Of a stretch of DNA of 64,000 nucleotides, positions 1 to 8,352 are shown piece by piece. Below the pieces are notes generated by a model that was not told the DNA's origin, made no database searches, and saw only the letters and a list, made by a program, of their open reading frames with translations. The position numbers and the translations under genes are program-made. Every line of letters starts with the position of its first letter. The first letter of the stretch is position 1. Source of the stretch: Neorhizobium huautlense. Lineage in GTDB: Bacteria > Pseudomonadota > Alphaproteobacteria > Rhizobiales > Rhizobiaceae. The stretch is taken from assembly GCF_002968575.1 (NCBI RefSeq), contig NZ_PVBM01000009.1:1-64000 (forward strand). Direction: 5' to 3'.

Positions 1-314
1 GAAGGCATGTCGTCGACGATATCCCGGTTGTCCTGATGGGAAGCTAGCGAGCCCGGCAGGCCTGGGTTGCGCTCTTAAAGGAGAATGGGAAGCCGGGAGC
101 CGAACGCCACTCTGTGACCGAAGCCGGGAAACAGACCGGCGTTAGGGTCACGAATTGGAGAATGGTTCAGAACCGCAGGCGGGCAAAAACCCGTTCTGCG
201 AACCGAGAAGCTTTAACTGATCGGGCCCAAACGCCGGTCAAAACATAACCGAACCCAAGGAAAAGCCGCGAAAATAAGCGTTCTTGCCCTTGTGTTCTTT
301 CATTGGAGATCACC
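1..314. other. non-coding stretch, nothing recognised
   Basis: No convincing gene, RNA or repeat is visible here. The only long reading frame runs on the minus strand and overlaps the start of the following gene without recognisable motifs. The last bases (GGAG at 305-308) form the ribosome binding site of the aldehyde dehydrogenase pseudogene. Confidence 0.4.
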
Positions 315-1652
315 ATGAGCAGCAAATTCCAGCTCCTGATCAACTGCAAGAGCCGCGAAGGTTCAGAAGGTGTCGCAGTTGACGTCATCAGTCCAGCGAC
401 GGGCGAGAGCATCGGCAAGGTGGCTTATGGGGCGCCGGCCGATATTGCAGAGGCAATAGAAACTGCCCGCAGCGGGCTCCAATCCTGGCAGGCCGTGCCG
501 GCTTGGGAGCGCGGACGTATCCTGAAAGATGCCGCCGGGATCATCCGGCGCGATGCCGACCGCATCGCTGAGATGCTGACGCTGGAACAAGGCAAGCTCC
601 TTGCTCAGGCACGTGACGAGGTTTATCGTGCCGCGGGCTTTATTGAATGGGGCGGAGAACAGGCCCGCCGGATAGCCGGCCGGACCGTGCCGGGCCGACA
701 GGCGGGCCAGCACATCGAGGTTTAACCACATCCGATCGGGGTTGTCGCAGCGCTCACGCCCTGGAATTTTCCGATGGCGCTTGCTGCGAAGAAGTTTTCC
801 CGCGCGCGCGCCGCCGGATGCGCCATCATCTGCAAACCCTCTCCGGAAACGCCGGGCTGCGTGCTGGCCTTGGGCGAGGCTCTGCTGGAGGCGGGGGTCC
901 ACCCGGCAGCCCTCGCCGTTGTTTTTGGGGATGCCAATCAGGTATCAACGCAGGTGATCGAGTCGCCCGTGATCTCCAGGATCACCTTCACAGGCAACAT
1001 CCCGATCGGCAAACGCCTTGCCGCAGCGGCAGGCCTGCATATGAAGCCCGTGACGATGGAGCTCGGTGGTCATGCGCCTGTTGTTGTCTGCAGCGATGTA
1101 GATCCAGAGGCAACGGCGGAACTGCTGGTCCGCGCCAAGTTCACCAATGCCGGCCAGATCTGCCTCTGCCCGTCTCGCTTTTTTGTTGAGGAGAGCATTG
1201 CCAAAAGATTTGCCACCCGCTTCGCGGAGGTCGCGGCAAATTCGAAGGTGGGCGACGGCATGGACCCCGCCACCAAGGTCGGGCCCCTCGCCAACGAGCG
1301 CCGTGTAGAAGCCATCGCCCGCCTGGTTGACGACGCGCGAGACCGGGGTGCGCGGGTTCTTGCTGGCGGCAATCGTATCGGACATCACGGTTACTTCTAT
1401 CCACCGACGGTTTTGACGAATGTTTCTGACGAGGCAGCCCTTCTTCATGAGGAGCCCTTCGGCCCGGTTGCCTAGATCCTGCCGTTCAGGGACGACGAGG
1501 CAATGCTTCACGCCGCAAACGGCCTTGAATTTGGCCTGTCTGCCTACGTGTTCACCCAGGTCGGCAAGTGTCAGCGCCGTCTGGTGGATGCACTTCAATA
1601 CCGCGCGGTGTCGGTCAACAGCAGTCTCACACACTTGTGCCAGTCGCAGTGA
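315..1652 (+). pseudogene. NAD(P)-dependent succinate-semialdehyde/aldehyde dehydrogenase, broken by two in-frame stops
   Basis: The intact enzyme would oxidise succinate semialdehyde (or a related aldehyde) to the acid, the step after GABA transamination. ATG 315 follows GGAG. One frame carries ALDH family landmarks: the N-terminal part to QHIEV, then TPWNFP, the KPSPETP cofactor loop, FTGNIPIGK, MELGGHAP with the catalytic Glu, NAGQICLCPSRFFV with the catalytic Cys, and EEPFGPVA. The frame is interrupted by TAA at 723-725 and TAG at 1473-1475, each joining recognisable sequence on both sides, so these are point nonsense changes rather than frameshifts. Homology stops near 1625 (VSVNSS); the usual C-terminal substrate and oligomer segment is missing and a truncated gene lies against it from the other strand. 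It cannot make a full enzyme. SSADH is the best guess because of the QHIEV-PIGVV region; other ALDH subfamilies are possible. Confidence 0.8.
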
Positions 1653-1948
1653 TCACGGCGTCGCGGCCTTTCATGCCTGACGTAGCGCCGTTCGTCACGG
1701 GCATCGCCGACAACGATCGTGGCTCCGGTCAGGTCAGCGGCTTTTTCCGGCGAGTGGACGAGTGCGGTAACATCGTAACGGCGGGCAATGGCCTGGCGGA
1801 CGATGTGGCGGCCGGTCGGACCGGTGGCACCGATGATCAGGATTTTTGGGAGGTTGGTTGGCTTTGTTTCCGTTGGAGAGGTGAGCATGGGGGTGGGCGT
1901 GTTTTCGCCTTTAGGATTTCCGGATACGGTTGCGGTCGAATAGATCAT
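1595..1948 (-). pseudogene. NmrA-like NAD(P)-binding reductase, 3'-truncated and frameshifted
   Basis: The N-terminus carries the Rossmann motif of NmrA/atypical SDR proteins (KILIIGATGPTGRHIVRQA) and runs to VVGDARDE. After that the annotated frame turns into Arg-rich nonsense, while a neighbouring frame continues with GMKGRDAVITATGTSV, which is what the family has at this place; a frameshift near 1690 is therefore likely. The sequence ends at the junction with the dehydrogenase pseudogene near 1640, so about half the usual length (200 residues or more) is lost. The start at 1948 has AAGGA upstream. It lies 38 bp downstream of the intact NmrA-like gene on the same strand and was probably its operon partner. 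Confidence 0.65.
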
Positions 1949-1986
1949 GACGAGTGTCCTTGTTTTGACGTGTGGGACGGCCTGCC

Positions 1987-2856
1987 TCAGGCGGAGGCCG
2001 CAGTTTCCAGAGCGAAGGCGCGATAGGAGCGAAGCGTGCGGCCAAGCAGCGTCGTCAGGCGCTCGACATCGCCGTCGTCAGACAGCATGCCATCGGTCAG
2101 GAACCGTTCGCTCATCATGCGCATGTCGTAGGCCATCCACGCGGGCATGAACTGCTTGAGGTTCTGCTCGAAGGCCGCCGTATCACCACCGCCATAGTTG
2201 ATTGGGCGTCCCAGGACGTCCGACCAAATGGCGGCGATATCGGATCCGGTGAGTGTTTCGGGGCCGACCAGATTGATGCGGGTGATGGGAAGCGGCTGTG
2301 CCGCCTGTTCACGACGGAGCAGCTCCAGAGCCGCGATCTCCGCGATATCACGCACATCGATCATGGCGAGGCCCTTCTCCCCGACTGGCATCGGGTAGAC
2401 GCCGTTGCTGGTGATGACATCCTTGATCGTCACATCGTTCTGGATGAAGTAGGCCGGGCGAAGGATCGTGGCGGCCATGCCCATTTGTTCGATCATACGC
2501 TCGACGACAAACTTGCCGGCGAAGTGCGGGACGTTCACGTAGACGTCAGCATGGATCACCGACAGGTAGACGATCCGCTCAATGCCAGCCGACCGTGCCA
2601 CATTAAGGGCGATCAGAGCCTGGGTGAATTCGTCCGGTACGACGGCGTTGAGCAGGAAGAGCGTAGAGACGCCGTCGAATGCGCTGCGTAGCGAGTCCAC
2701 ATCGAGGAGGTCGCCCTTCACAACGGCAACGCCGGCCGGAAAGGTTGCCTTGGACGGATCGCGAACGAGGGCACGAACGTCGGCACCGTGGTTGACGAGG
2801 TGCTGGATGACTTGCGCGCCGATATTGCCCGTGGCGCCGGTAATGAGGATGGTCAT
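1987..2856 (-). CDS. NmrA family NAD(P)-binding protein
   Basis: A 289-residue protein of the NmrA-like/atypical SDR family. The N-terminus has the glycine-rich dinucleotide motif (MTILITGATGNIGAQV), then RALVRDPSKA, which suits NADP binding, VKGDLLD, and the conserved ILRPAYFIQN region. Length is normal. Members are soluble and act either as quinone/isoflavone-type reductases or as redox sensors binding NAD(P) without catalysis; sequence alone does not decide. It is divergent from the LysR gene at 2961 with 104 bp between, the usual arrangement for a LysR regulator and its target. The truncated NmrA-like gene follows on the same strand. Confidence 0.8.
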   Translation of the reverse strand: MTILITGATGNIGAQVIQHLVNHGADVRALVRDPSKATFPAGVAVVKGDLLDVDSLRSAFDGVSTLFLLNAVVPDEFTQALIALNVARSAGIERIVYLSVIHADVYVNVPHFAGKFVVERMIEQMGMAATILRPAYFIQNDVTIKDVITSNGVYPMPVGEKGLAMIDVRDIAEIAALELLRREQAAQPLPITRINLVGPETLTGSDIAAIWSDVLGRPINYGGGDTAAFEQNLKQFMPAWMAYDMRMMSERFLTDGMLSDDGDVERLTTLLGRTLRSYRAFALETAASA

Positions 2857-2960
2857 GGAAGTGTCTCCGGATGTGTGTGCTTGACACCCCGAATATGATT
2901 GGTTCAGAAATGACCCGATAGACGACTAATTTAGACGCACCGTCCCACAGGTGGAACGCC

Positions 2961-3866
2961 ATGGACCTGCTTGCTCTTGCGGACTTCAATCTCGTCGCCC
3001 GCCACGGCGGCTTTGGCAAAGCGGCCCGCGCCACCGGACGTCCGAAAGCCACGCTGTCGAGGCGCGTCACGGAATTGGAGGCCGCACTCCAGCTTCGGCT
3101 GTTCGAACGCGGCACACGCATACTCAAGCTTACGGAAGAAGGGCTGGCGCTCTACGAGCGAACCGCCGTCCTGCTGACGGAACTGGACGAGACTGCGGCG
3201 GCGATCGCATCGGGCGCGGAAAAGCCTCGTGGTCGATTGCGGATCAGCGCGCCGCTTCTGTTGTCGCAGACAGCCATGGGCAGGATTGCAGCAGGCTTCG
3301 CGCTGAAATACCCTGATGTCCGGCTTGAAATCACCACAGAAGATCGCGCCGTCGACATGATCGAGGAGGGGTATGACCTTGTCATCCGCGTCAACCCGGC
3401 GCCGGACGAGAGCCTCGTCGGTCGGGCCTTCCTGCATGACCGCCTGGTTGTCGTGGCACGTCCTGATCTCGCCCGTCCCGCTAGCAGTCAGTCAGTTCCC
3501 GGCGTGGTCCGGGGAGGGGCAGGTCCAGAGACCTGGAATGTCATGACTTCCAAAGGGTCTGCGAAGATCAGGATCGATCCCGTTCTCGTCCTGTCCTCCC
3601 TCATCATGGTCCGCGATGCGGTGAGGACAGGCGTCGGGGCAGCACGCCTTCCGATCTCGCTGGTGGCCCAAGATCTCGCTGATGGGACATTGCAGCACTG
3701 GGGCGACATCGAAGGATCCGAAATCGCGCTCTGGGCGCTCTACCCATCGCGGCGTCTCTTGAGTGCGCGGGTTTCTGCCTTCCTCGATTTCCTGAAGCAA
3801 GCTTTTCCCAAGGGAACGCCCGAAGAATTGGCCGCCTATATCGGCGGTGAAGGTTGGACGCTTTAA
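2961..3866 (+). CDS. LysR family transcriptional regulator
   Basis: A 301-residue LysR-type regulator. Residues 1-60 form the winged helix-turn-helix (FNLVARHGGFGKAARATG, then ATLSRRVTELEAALQLRLFER), followed by the periplasmic-binding-like effector domain typical of the CrgA/AaeR-like subgroup (RGRLRISAPLLL). Start ATG 2961 fits the usual LysR N-terminus. It is transcribed divergently from the NmrA-like gene at 2856 and probably controls it and itself from the shared 104-bp region; the effector is unknown. Its 3' end overlaps the convergent AraC-type gene by four bases. Confidence 0.88.
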   Translation: MDLLALADFNLVARHGGFGKAARATGRPKATLSRRVTELEAALQLRLFERGTRILKLTEEGLALYERTAVLLTELDETAAAIASGAEKPRGRLRISAPLLLSQTAMGRIAAGFALKYPDVRLEITTEDRAVDMIEEGYDLVIRVNPAPDESLVGRAFLHDRLVVVARPDLARPASSQSVPGVVRGGAGPETWNVMTSKGSAKIRIDPVLVLSSLIMVRDAVRTGVGAARLPISLVAQDLADGTLQHWGDIEGSEIALWALYPSRRLLSARVSAFLDFLKQAFPKGTPEELAAYIGGEGWTL

Positions 3867-4768
3867 GCCGCAATAGCAACTGCGCGCGAATAAGCACCGG
3901 GCGGCATTCCCACGTGCCGATTGAAGGCGACGCTGAAGGCACTTGTCGATCCGTAGCCAACGCGTTCGGCGATTTCGGCCAACGCCATATCTTCCCGAAG
4001 AAACTCTTTTGCCAGCGCCATGCGCCATCCGGTCGCGTACTCCATTGGCGCGACCCCAACCTCTCTGCGGAAGCGATCGAAGAAGGTCGAACGGGACATC
4101 GCAGCCTCTTGGGCAAGCGTCTCCACCGTCATGCTGCGACCCGGATCTGCATGGATCCGGCGCAAGGTCGGCGCCAGCAGTGGATCCGCCATGCCACGCA
4201 GGAGGCCCGGCGGCGCCTTGGCACTTGCGGCCGATCGCAGTGCGTCGATGAACAGAACCTCCAGCAAACGGTGAAGAACCATCTCACGCGCGGCACGGTC
4301 AGCCCTCGTCTCCTCGTTTATCATCTGGACCAAAGCCGTCAGTCGCTCTTCACCGTGAACATGGATGACTTCCGGCAGCAGCGATACGAGAAGAGCCTTG
4401 TCATCCGAGCCGAATGCACAATGCCCGACCAGTGCCTTGATCTCCGCCGGCGCTTCCGGGTCGCCCAGCCGAAAGACACCGGGGCTGGTTTCCAGGCGCT
4501 GGAGAAGTGCGCCGCGTGGTGGCGGCTCCATGCTGCTCATCGTGAACGAGAAGATCTGCGGGACCAGGACGAAGTCGCCAGCGGTTAGCACCATTGGGTC
4601 ACGACCGGCAATCGTCATCAGGCAACGGCCTTCGACGACCGCGCAGTAGAAAGGACTCCCCAGTTCCGTCCGCTCAACCAGCCAATCACCTCCGCCCGTG
4701 ACCAGCTTTGAGATCGACGGGCTTGGCTTGAGTAGCGAAACAACTTCGGCGACAGGGTCGGTCATCAT
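3863..4768 (-). CDS. AraC family transcriptional regulator with N-terminal cupin
   Basis: An AraC-type regulator of 301 residues from ATG 4768; the frame stays open 14 codons further upstream, but those residues (MLYAHVRDCLAKVR) do not look like the family. The N-terminal half is a cupin (RTELGSPFYCAVVEGRCLMTIAG, LTAGDFVLVPQ) of the kind in exporter and redox-gene regulators. The C-terminal 100 residues hold the two helix-turn-helix motifs (TVETLAQEAAMSRSTFFDRF and LAEIAERVGYGSTSAFSVAF). It is divergent from the SDR gene at 4863, 94 bp away, which is its likely target. The 3' end overlaps the LysR gene tail to tail. Confidence 0.85.
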   Translation of the reverse strand: MMTDPVAEVVSLLKPSPSISKLVTGGGDWLVERTELGSPFYCAVVEGRCLMTIAGRDPMVLTAGDFVLVPQIFSFTMSSMEPPPRGALLQRLETSPGVFRLGDPEAPAEIKALVGHCAFGSDDKALLVSLLPEVIHVHGEERLTALVQMINEETRADRAAREMVLHRLLEVLFIDALRSAASAKAPPGLLRGMADPLLAPTLRRIHADPGRSMTVETLAQEAAMSRSTFFDRFRREVGVAPMEYATGWRMALAKEFLREDMALAEIAERVGYGSTSAFSVAFNRHVGMPPGAYSRAVAIAA

Positions 4769-4862
4769 TCGGACTTTCGCTAAACAATCTCGGACATGCG
4801 CATATAGCAAGTCCGGGCGATCAGGTCCATCTTCAACTCATTCAAATGTCAGGAGATAGAAC

Positions 4863-5620
4863 ATGCCAAAGATCCTCATCACCGGTTGCTCGTCCGGTTT
4901 CGGCCTCGCTATCGCGCAAAAATTCTTGAACGCCGGATGGGACGTGGTCGCGACCATGCGCACGCCGCGAAATGACCTGCTTCCGTCGAACGAACAGCTC
5001 GATATCCTGCCGCTCGATGTCACGGAGCCGGATAGTATCGCGAAGGCGGTGGAAGCCGCCGGCACGATCGATGCTCTGGTCAACAATGCCGGCGTCGGCA
5101 TGCTCAATGTGCTGGAAGGCACGGAGATGTCGAAGATCCGCGAGCTGTTTGAGACCAATGTCTTTGGTGCGATGGCGATGACCAAAGCCGTTCTCCCGCA
5201 GATGCGGGCCCGCCGCTCAGGCGTCATCGTCAACGTCAGTTCCGCCGTCACTTTAAGGCCGTTGCCCGCGCTCTCGGTCTACAGCGCCAGCAAGGCGGCG
5301 CTTAATGCTTTCACGGAAAGCCTCGCGCTCGAAGCGGCTCTGTTCGACGTTCGAGCCAAACTCGTTCTGCCCGGCTCGGCGCCGACGACCGGCTTCGGCA
5401 AGAACGCTGTCTCGCGCATGGGCATGGAAATTCCCGAGCCATATGCCGCCTTCGTCCAGGACTACATGACGAGGCTGCGTTCAGGCACGAGGTTACGACG
5501 GCGGATGCGGTTGCAGAGGCGGTCTGGTGGTCAGTGACAGAGATTGACGCGCCGATGAAGATCCCGGCCGGCGCCGACGCGGAAACCTCGTTCCTGGAGG
5601 CGGGCCATTTACTCCCCTGA
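4863..5620 (+). pseudogene. short-chain dehydrogenase/reductase with a C-terminal frameshift
   Basis: Classical SDR: the NAD(P)-binding motif TGCSSGFGLAIA at the N-terminus, NNAGVGM, the catalytic Ser in VNVSSAVTL and the YSASK motif (YxxxK) are all present. The reading frame reaches a stop at 5537 with a basic, unrelated tail. A second frame starting near 5485 continues with EVTTADAVAEAVW, then PMKIPAGADA, the expected SDR C-terminus, and ends at TGA 5618-5620. One indel near 5480-5488 therefore breaks the gene, or is a sequencing error; everything needed for catalysis lies before it. RBS AGGAGA precedes ATG 4863. It is divergent from the AraC-type regulator and followed by the hydrolase gene. 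Confidence 0.75.
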
Positions 5621-5658
5621 ACATCACAATCCGAAATCCACCTTTGAAGGTCCAGACT

Positions 5659-6603
5659 ATGAACAATCTGATCAACCTCGCGAAGCATATTCCTACGCCT
5701 GAAGCCACTCTCACCGTGGCCTACACTCCGATCCGCGTTTCGATGCCGGGCCGCCAGCCGCTGGAACTGCGTCTGACCGCGCCCGCTACGGAAAGTAACC
5801 TACCGATCCTGCTGCTGTCGCATGGCTACGGCCCATCCAACTATATCCCGTCAAAGGACGGATACGCTCCTCTTGTCCAGTTCTGGGCGGAGAGAGGGTT
5901 CGTCGTGATCCAGCCGACGCATGCAAGTTCGCGGGTGAGTGGCCTGCCGTCGGATGCACCTGGCGCACCGTTCTTCTGGCGCGAGCGTGTCGAGGAGATG
6001 AAGGCGATCCTCGACCACTTAGCCGAGATCGAGCAGCAGGCTCCAGCGATTGCGGGTCAGATGGATCATTCCCGCATCGGCGCAGTCGGTCATTCCTTTG
6101 GCGGCCACACCGTCGGGCTCCTGCTCGGCGCGCAGGTGGATCGCGAGGATTTCTCTGACCCTCGCATCTCGGCGGGCGTTCTCCTTACAACGCCAGGACG
6201 CGGCGGCAAGGACATGACGCCTGAGAGTGCTGCGCGGTTCCCGTTCTTCGACGTAGACTTCTCGACGCTCTCGACATGCAGCCTGGTCGTTTGCGGTGAC
6301 ATGGACAATCCGCATTTTACAACTCGCGGGCCTGAATGGCATGCGGATGCGTTCCACGATGCGCCGGGCGCCGAGGCGATGGTGATGATGCACGGCGTCG
6401 GACATGGCCTTGGCGGGATCGCGGCGCTCGATGCGAAGGAGACAGAGACTGAAGCACCAGACGTACTGGAAGCGACACGGCGTCTGACGCTCGCCTGGCT
6501 GCAGACGGCACTCGGGGCGGACGAGGGGGCTTGGCCGCGAGCTCGTCTTTCGCTTGAGCGTGAAGCGGCATCACTTGCGACGGTCACAGAGAAGCAGCTC
6601 TAG
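5659..6603 (+). CDS. alpha/beta hydrolase (dienelactone hydrolase/PAF-acetylhydrolase-like)
   Basis: A 314-residue alpha/beta hydrolase. The oxyanion region LLLSHGYGPSN, the nucleophile elbow GHSFGG and a late GVGHGLGG His give a complete-looking Ser-His hydrolase. The start is ATG 5659, with GAAGG at 5646-5650; an upstream TTG in frame (5644) lies over that ribosome binding site and is less likely. There is no signal peptide, so it acts in the cytoplasm, on an unknown ester or lactone. It follows the frameshifted SDR gene by about 40 bp on the same strand and may share its promoter and AraC-type control. Confidence 0.8.
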   Translation: MNNLINLAKHIPTPEATLTVAYTPIRVSMPGRQPLELRLTAPATESNLPILLLSHGYGPSNYIPSKDGYAPLVQFWAERGFVVIQPTHASSRVSGLPSDAPGAPFFWRERVEEMKAILDHLAEIEQQAPAIAGQMDHSRIGAVGHSFGGHTVGLLLGAQVDREDFSDPRISAGVLLTTPGRGGKDMTPESAARFPFFDVDFSTLSTCSLVVCGDMDNPHFTTRGPEWHADAFHDAPGAEAMVMMHGVGHGLGGIAALDAKETETEAPDVLEATRRLTLAWLQTALGADEGAWPRARLSLEREAASLATVTEKQL

Positions 6604-6751
6604 CCGCCGAGGCAAATCGGTAGGTTTGAAGCCGCGGCACCTTATAAATCACCGGGCGCCACGTGCGGGCGCTCAATGCAATCTGTGGCAGCCGTCGATA
6701 GGGTGCTGTCACGTTGTTGGTGACTTAACGGTTGACGGATAACCGGACGTG

Positions 6752-7280
6752 ATGAGCGCGCCAACCATCAGCTACAAGAACCACCGTTTCCCACCGCAGA
6801 TCATCGCCCATGCGGTCTGGCTGTATTTCCGGTTTCCGTTAAGCCTGAGGCTGGCGGAAGAAATGCCGCTGAAGCGCGGGATAGTCGTGTTCTACGAACC
6901 GATCCGGCGCTGGGGCCGCAAATTCAGTGCGGCCTACGCAAAGCGACTACGCAGAAAGAGTCCGTCGGGTAAGGATACCTGGCATCTGGAGGAGGTGGTC
7001 GTGACGATCGCCGGTCGAAAGCACTGGCTTTGGCGAGCCGTCGACCAAGATCGATATGTTCTCGACGAAATCGTGCAGGTTCGTCGCGGCACCAAGGCTG
7101 CCAAACGATTGTTGGTCAGACTGCTGAAGAAGCAAGGCTTGGCGCCAAAGAGGATGATCACCGAGTAACTGCGCTCATACGGGCGGCAAAGCCAGATGTG
7201 ATGCCGGCCGTTGAACATGGATCACACAAAGGCCTCAACAACTGTGACGCGTGCCATCTCGTGCAGGGACATCAGTGGTG
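6752..7280 (+). pseudogene. IS6 family transposase remnant
   Basis: The translation matches the IS6-type transposase in order: ISYKNHRFPPQIIAHAVWLY, FPLSLRLAEEM, YEPIRRW, WHLEEVVVTIAGRKHWLWRAVD (first Asp region of the DDE core), then RRGTKAAKRLL and LLKKQGLAPKRMI. TAA at 7166-7168 then interrupts the frame where the family reads TDKLRSYG; a shifted frame continues with AAKPDVMPAVEHGSHKGLNN and then loses homology before RAENSH, so the last catalytic Glu region is gone. No terminal inverted repeats could be assigned. It is an immobile relic left between the hydrolase gene and the ABC exporter. Confidence 0.8.
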
Positions 7281-8352
7281 AGATCGTTGATGTTCTGTCC
7301 TATCTGTCCTGGATGCTGACGGCGGCGAAACACGATACTTCTACGAAGATCGTTTTGGTACATCATGGCTACTTGCGAGACAGGGCAATGGTTCGTCCAT
7401 CGATACCCTGAATTAAGACAGTTCTGGCCCATCAGTCTGAGTTCAGCATTGTCCCGCCTTGCCGCCGACCTATGTGAGGCGACCACTGAGATATATTCAA
7501 GGGATAAGGACCACCCCTTTGCTGGAGCGATCATCCAGAAATGGCGGTCCTCCTCATTTTCTGGGGGCGGCTCCAAAATGTTCCGCCGGCGAAACTAGTG
7601 GACAGGCCGGGCGAACAGCCAATTTCGACATGAACATGCATCTTGCTATGGAAAGAAGGCTCCGGCGGAAATTTGGCACTCTGAATAGCGCCTAGATTTG
7701 TAGACGCCTTCTTTCCTAATTTTGAGGCAGGAAGAGCATCAAGCAGCGCCGAATTTACCCGCGGCTGGTGGCCAACCTACGAGGGTTAGCGGTGCCAAGC
7801 GTCGAATACAAAGGTCATTCGCGCCCCATCGGGAACACCAGATCCCTCGGCGGCGAGCGCGAAGCAACTTGGATCAGGTGGGGTATGCCACCTCCCAGAA
7901 GGCCCTCCTCAAGGCGGCGACGGAGCGAGCCGACAAGCTTCGGGGCAAAAGGGCAAGCAGTTCGATTTAACGAGCTGCTGAAGATGGCCAGACAGCGGTA
8001 CCACCAACATCCGCAACACCAACAGCCGCCGTTGCAGGCGGTGGCTCGGGAGCAACACCGACAGTCATTCGCCGCTATAGATCGTTCGATCTATGTCACG
8101 GACATTTCACGCGAAATACCCTCTGTGTTTGCTAAAAAGACGTCGCCAAACAGACTGTTGGCGGGTCGGACGGGAAAAACGGCCTGACCCGCCCTTTATG
8201 TTTCTGTACTGCGTCGGCAGTGGGGTTCGCGTCCTGGCGGACCGGCGCGGACCCCATCCTTCGGGACTCGGGGTGATGGAAGCCAAAGTCGATAGCAGCA
8301 GGAACTCGCAACCACGGAGCCCATGACATCGAACGCTTCCACCGGACCTGCG
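7281..8352. other. intergenic stretch without recognisable genes
   Basis: About 1.07 kb with only short, Arg/Pro/Gln-rich open frames that resemble no family. Visible structure: an 11-bp perfect inverted repeat (GGAAAGAAGGC at 7650-7660 and its complement at 7706-7716) enclosing 45 bp, and the GC-rich hairpin at 8160-8193. The stretch follows a broken insertion sequence and is probably decayed mobile-element DNA. Confidence 0.4.
8160..8193. terminator. hairpin, possible rho-independent terminator
   Basis: GGCGGGTC (8160-8167) pairs with GACCCGCC (8186-8193) across an 18-base loop and is followed by CTTTATGTTTC on the plus strand. The T tract is imperfect. It lies 160 bp beyond the 3' end of the ABC exporter gene, whose transcript arrives from the other side; the function is inferred from shape only. 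Confidence 0.4.
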
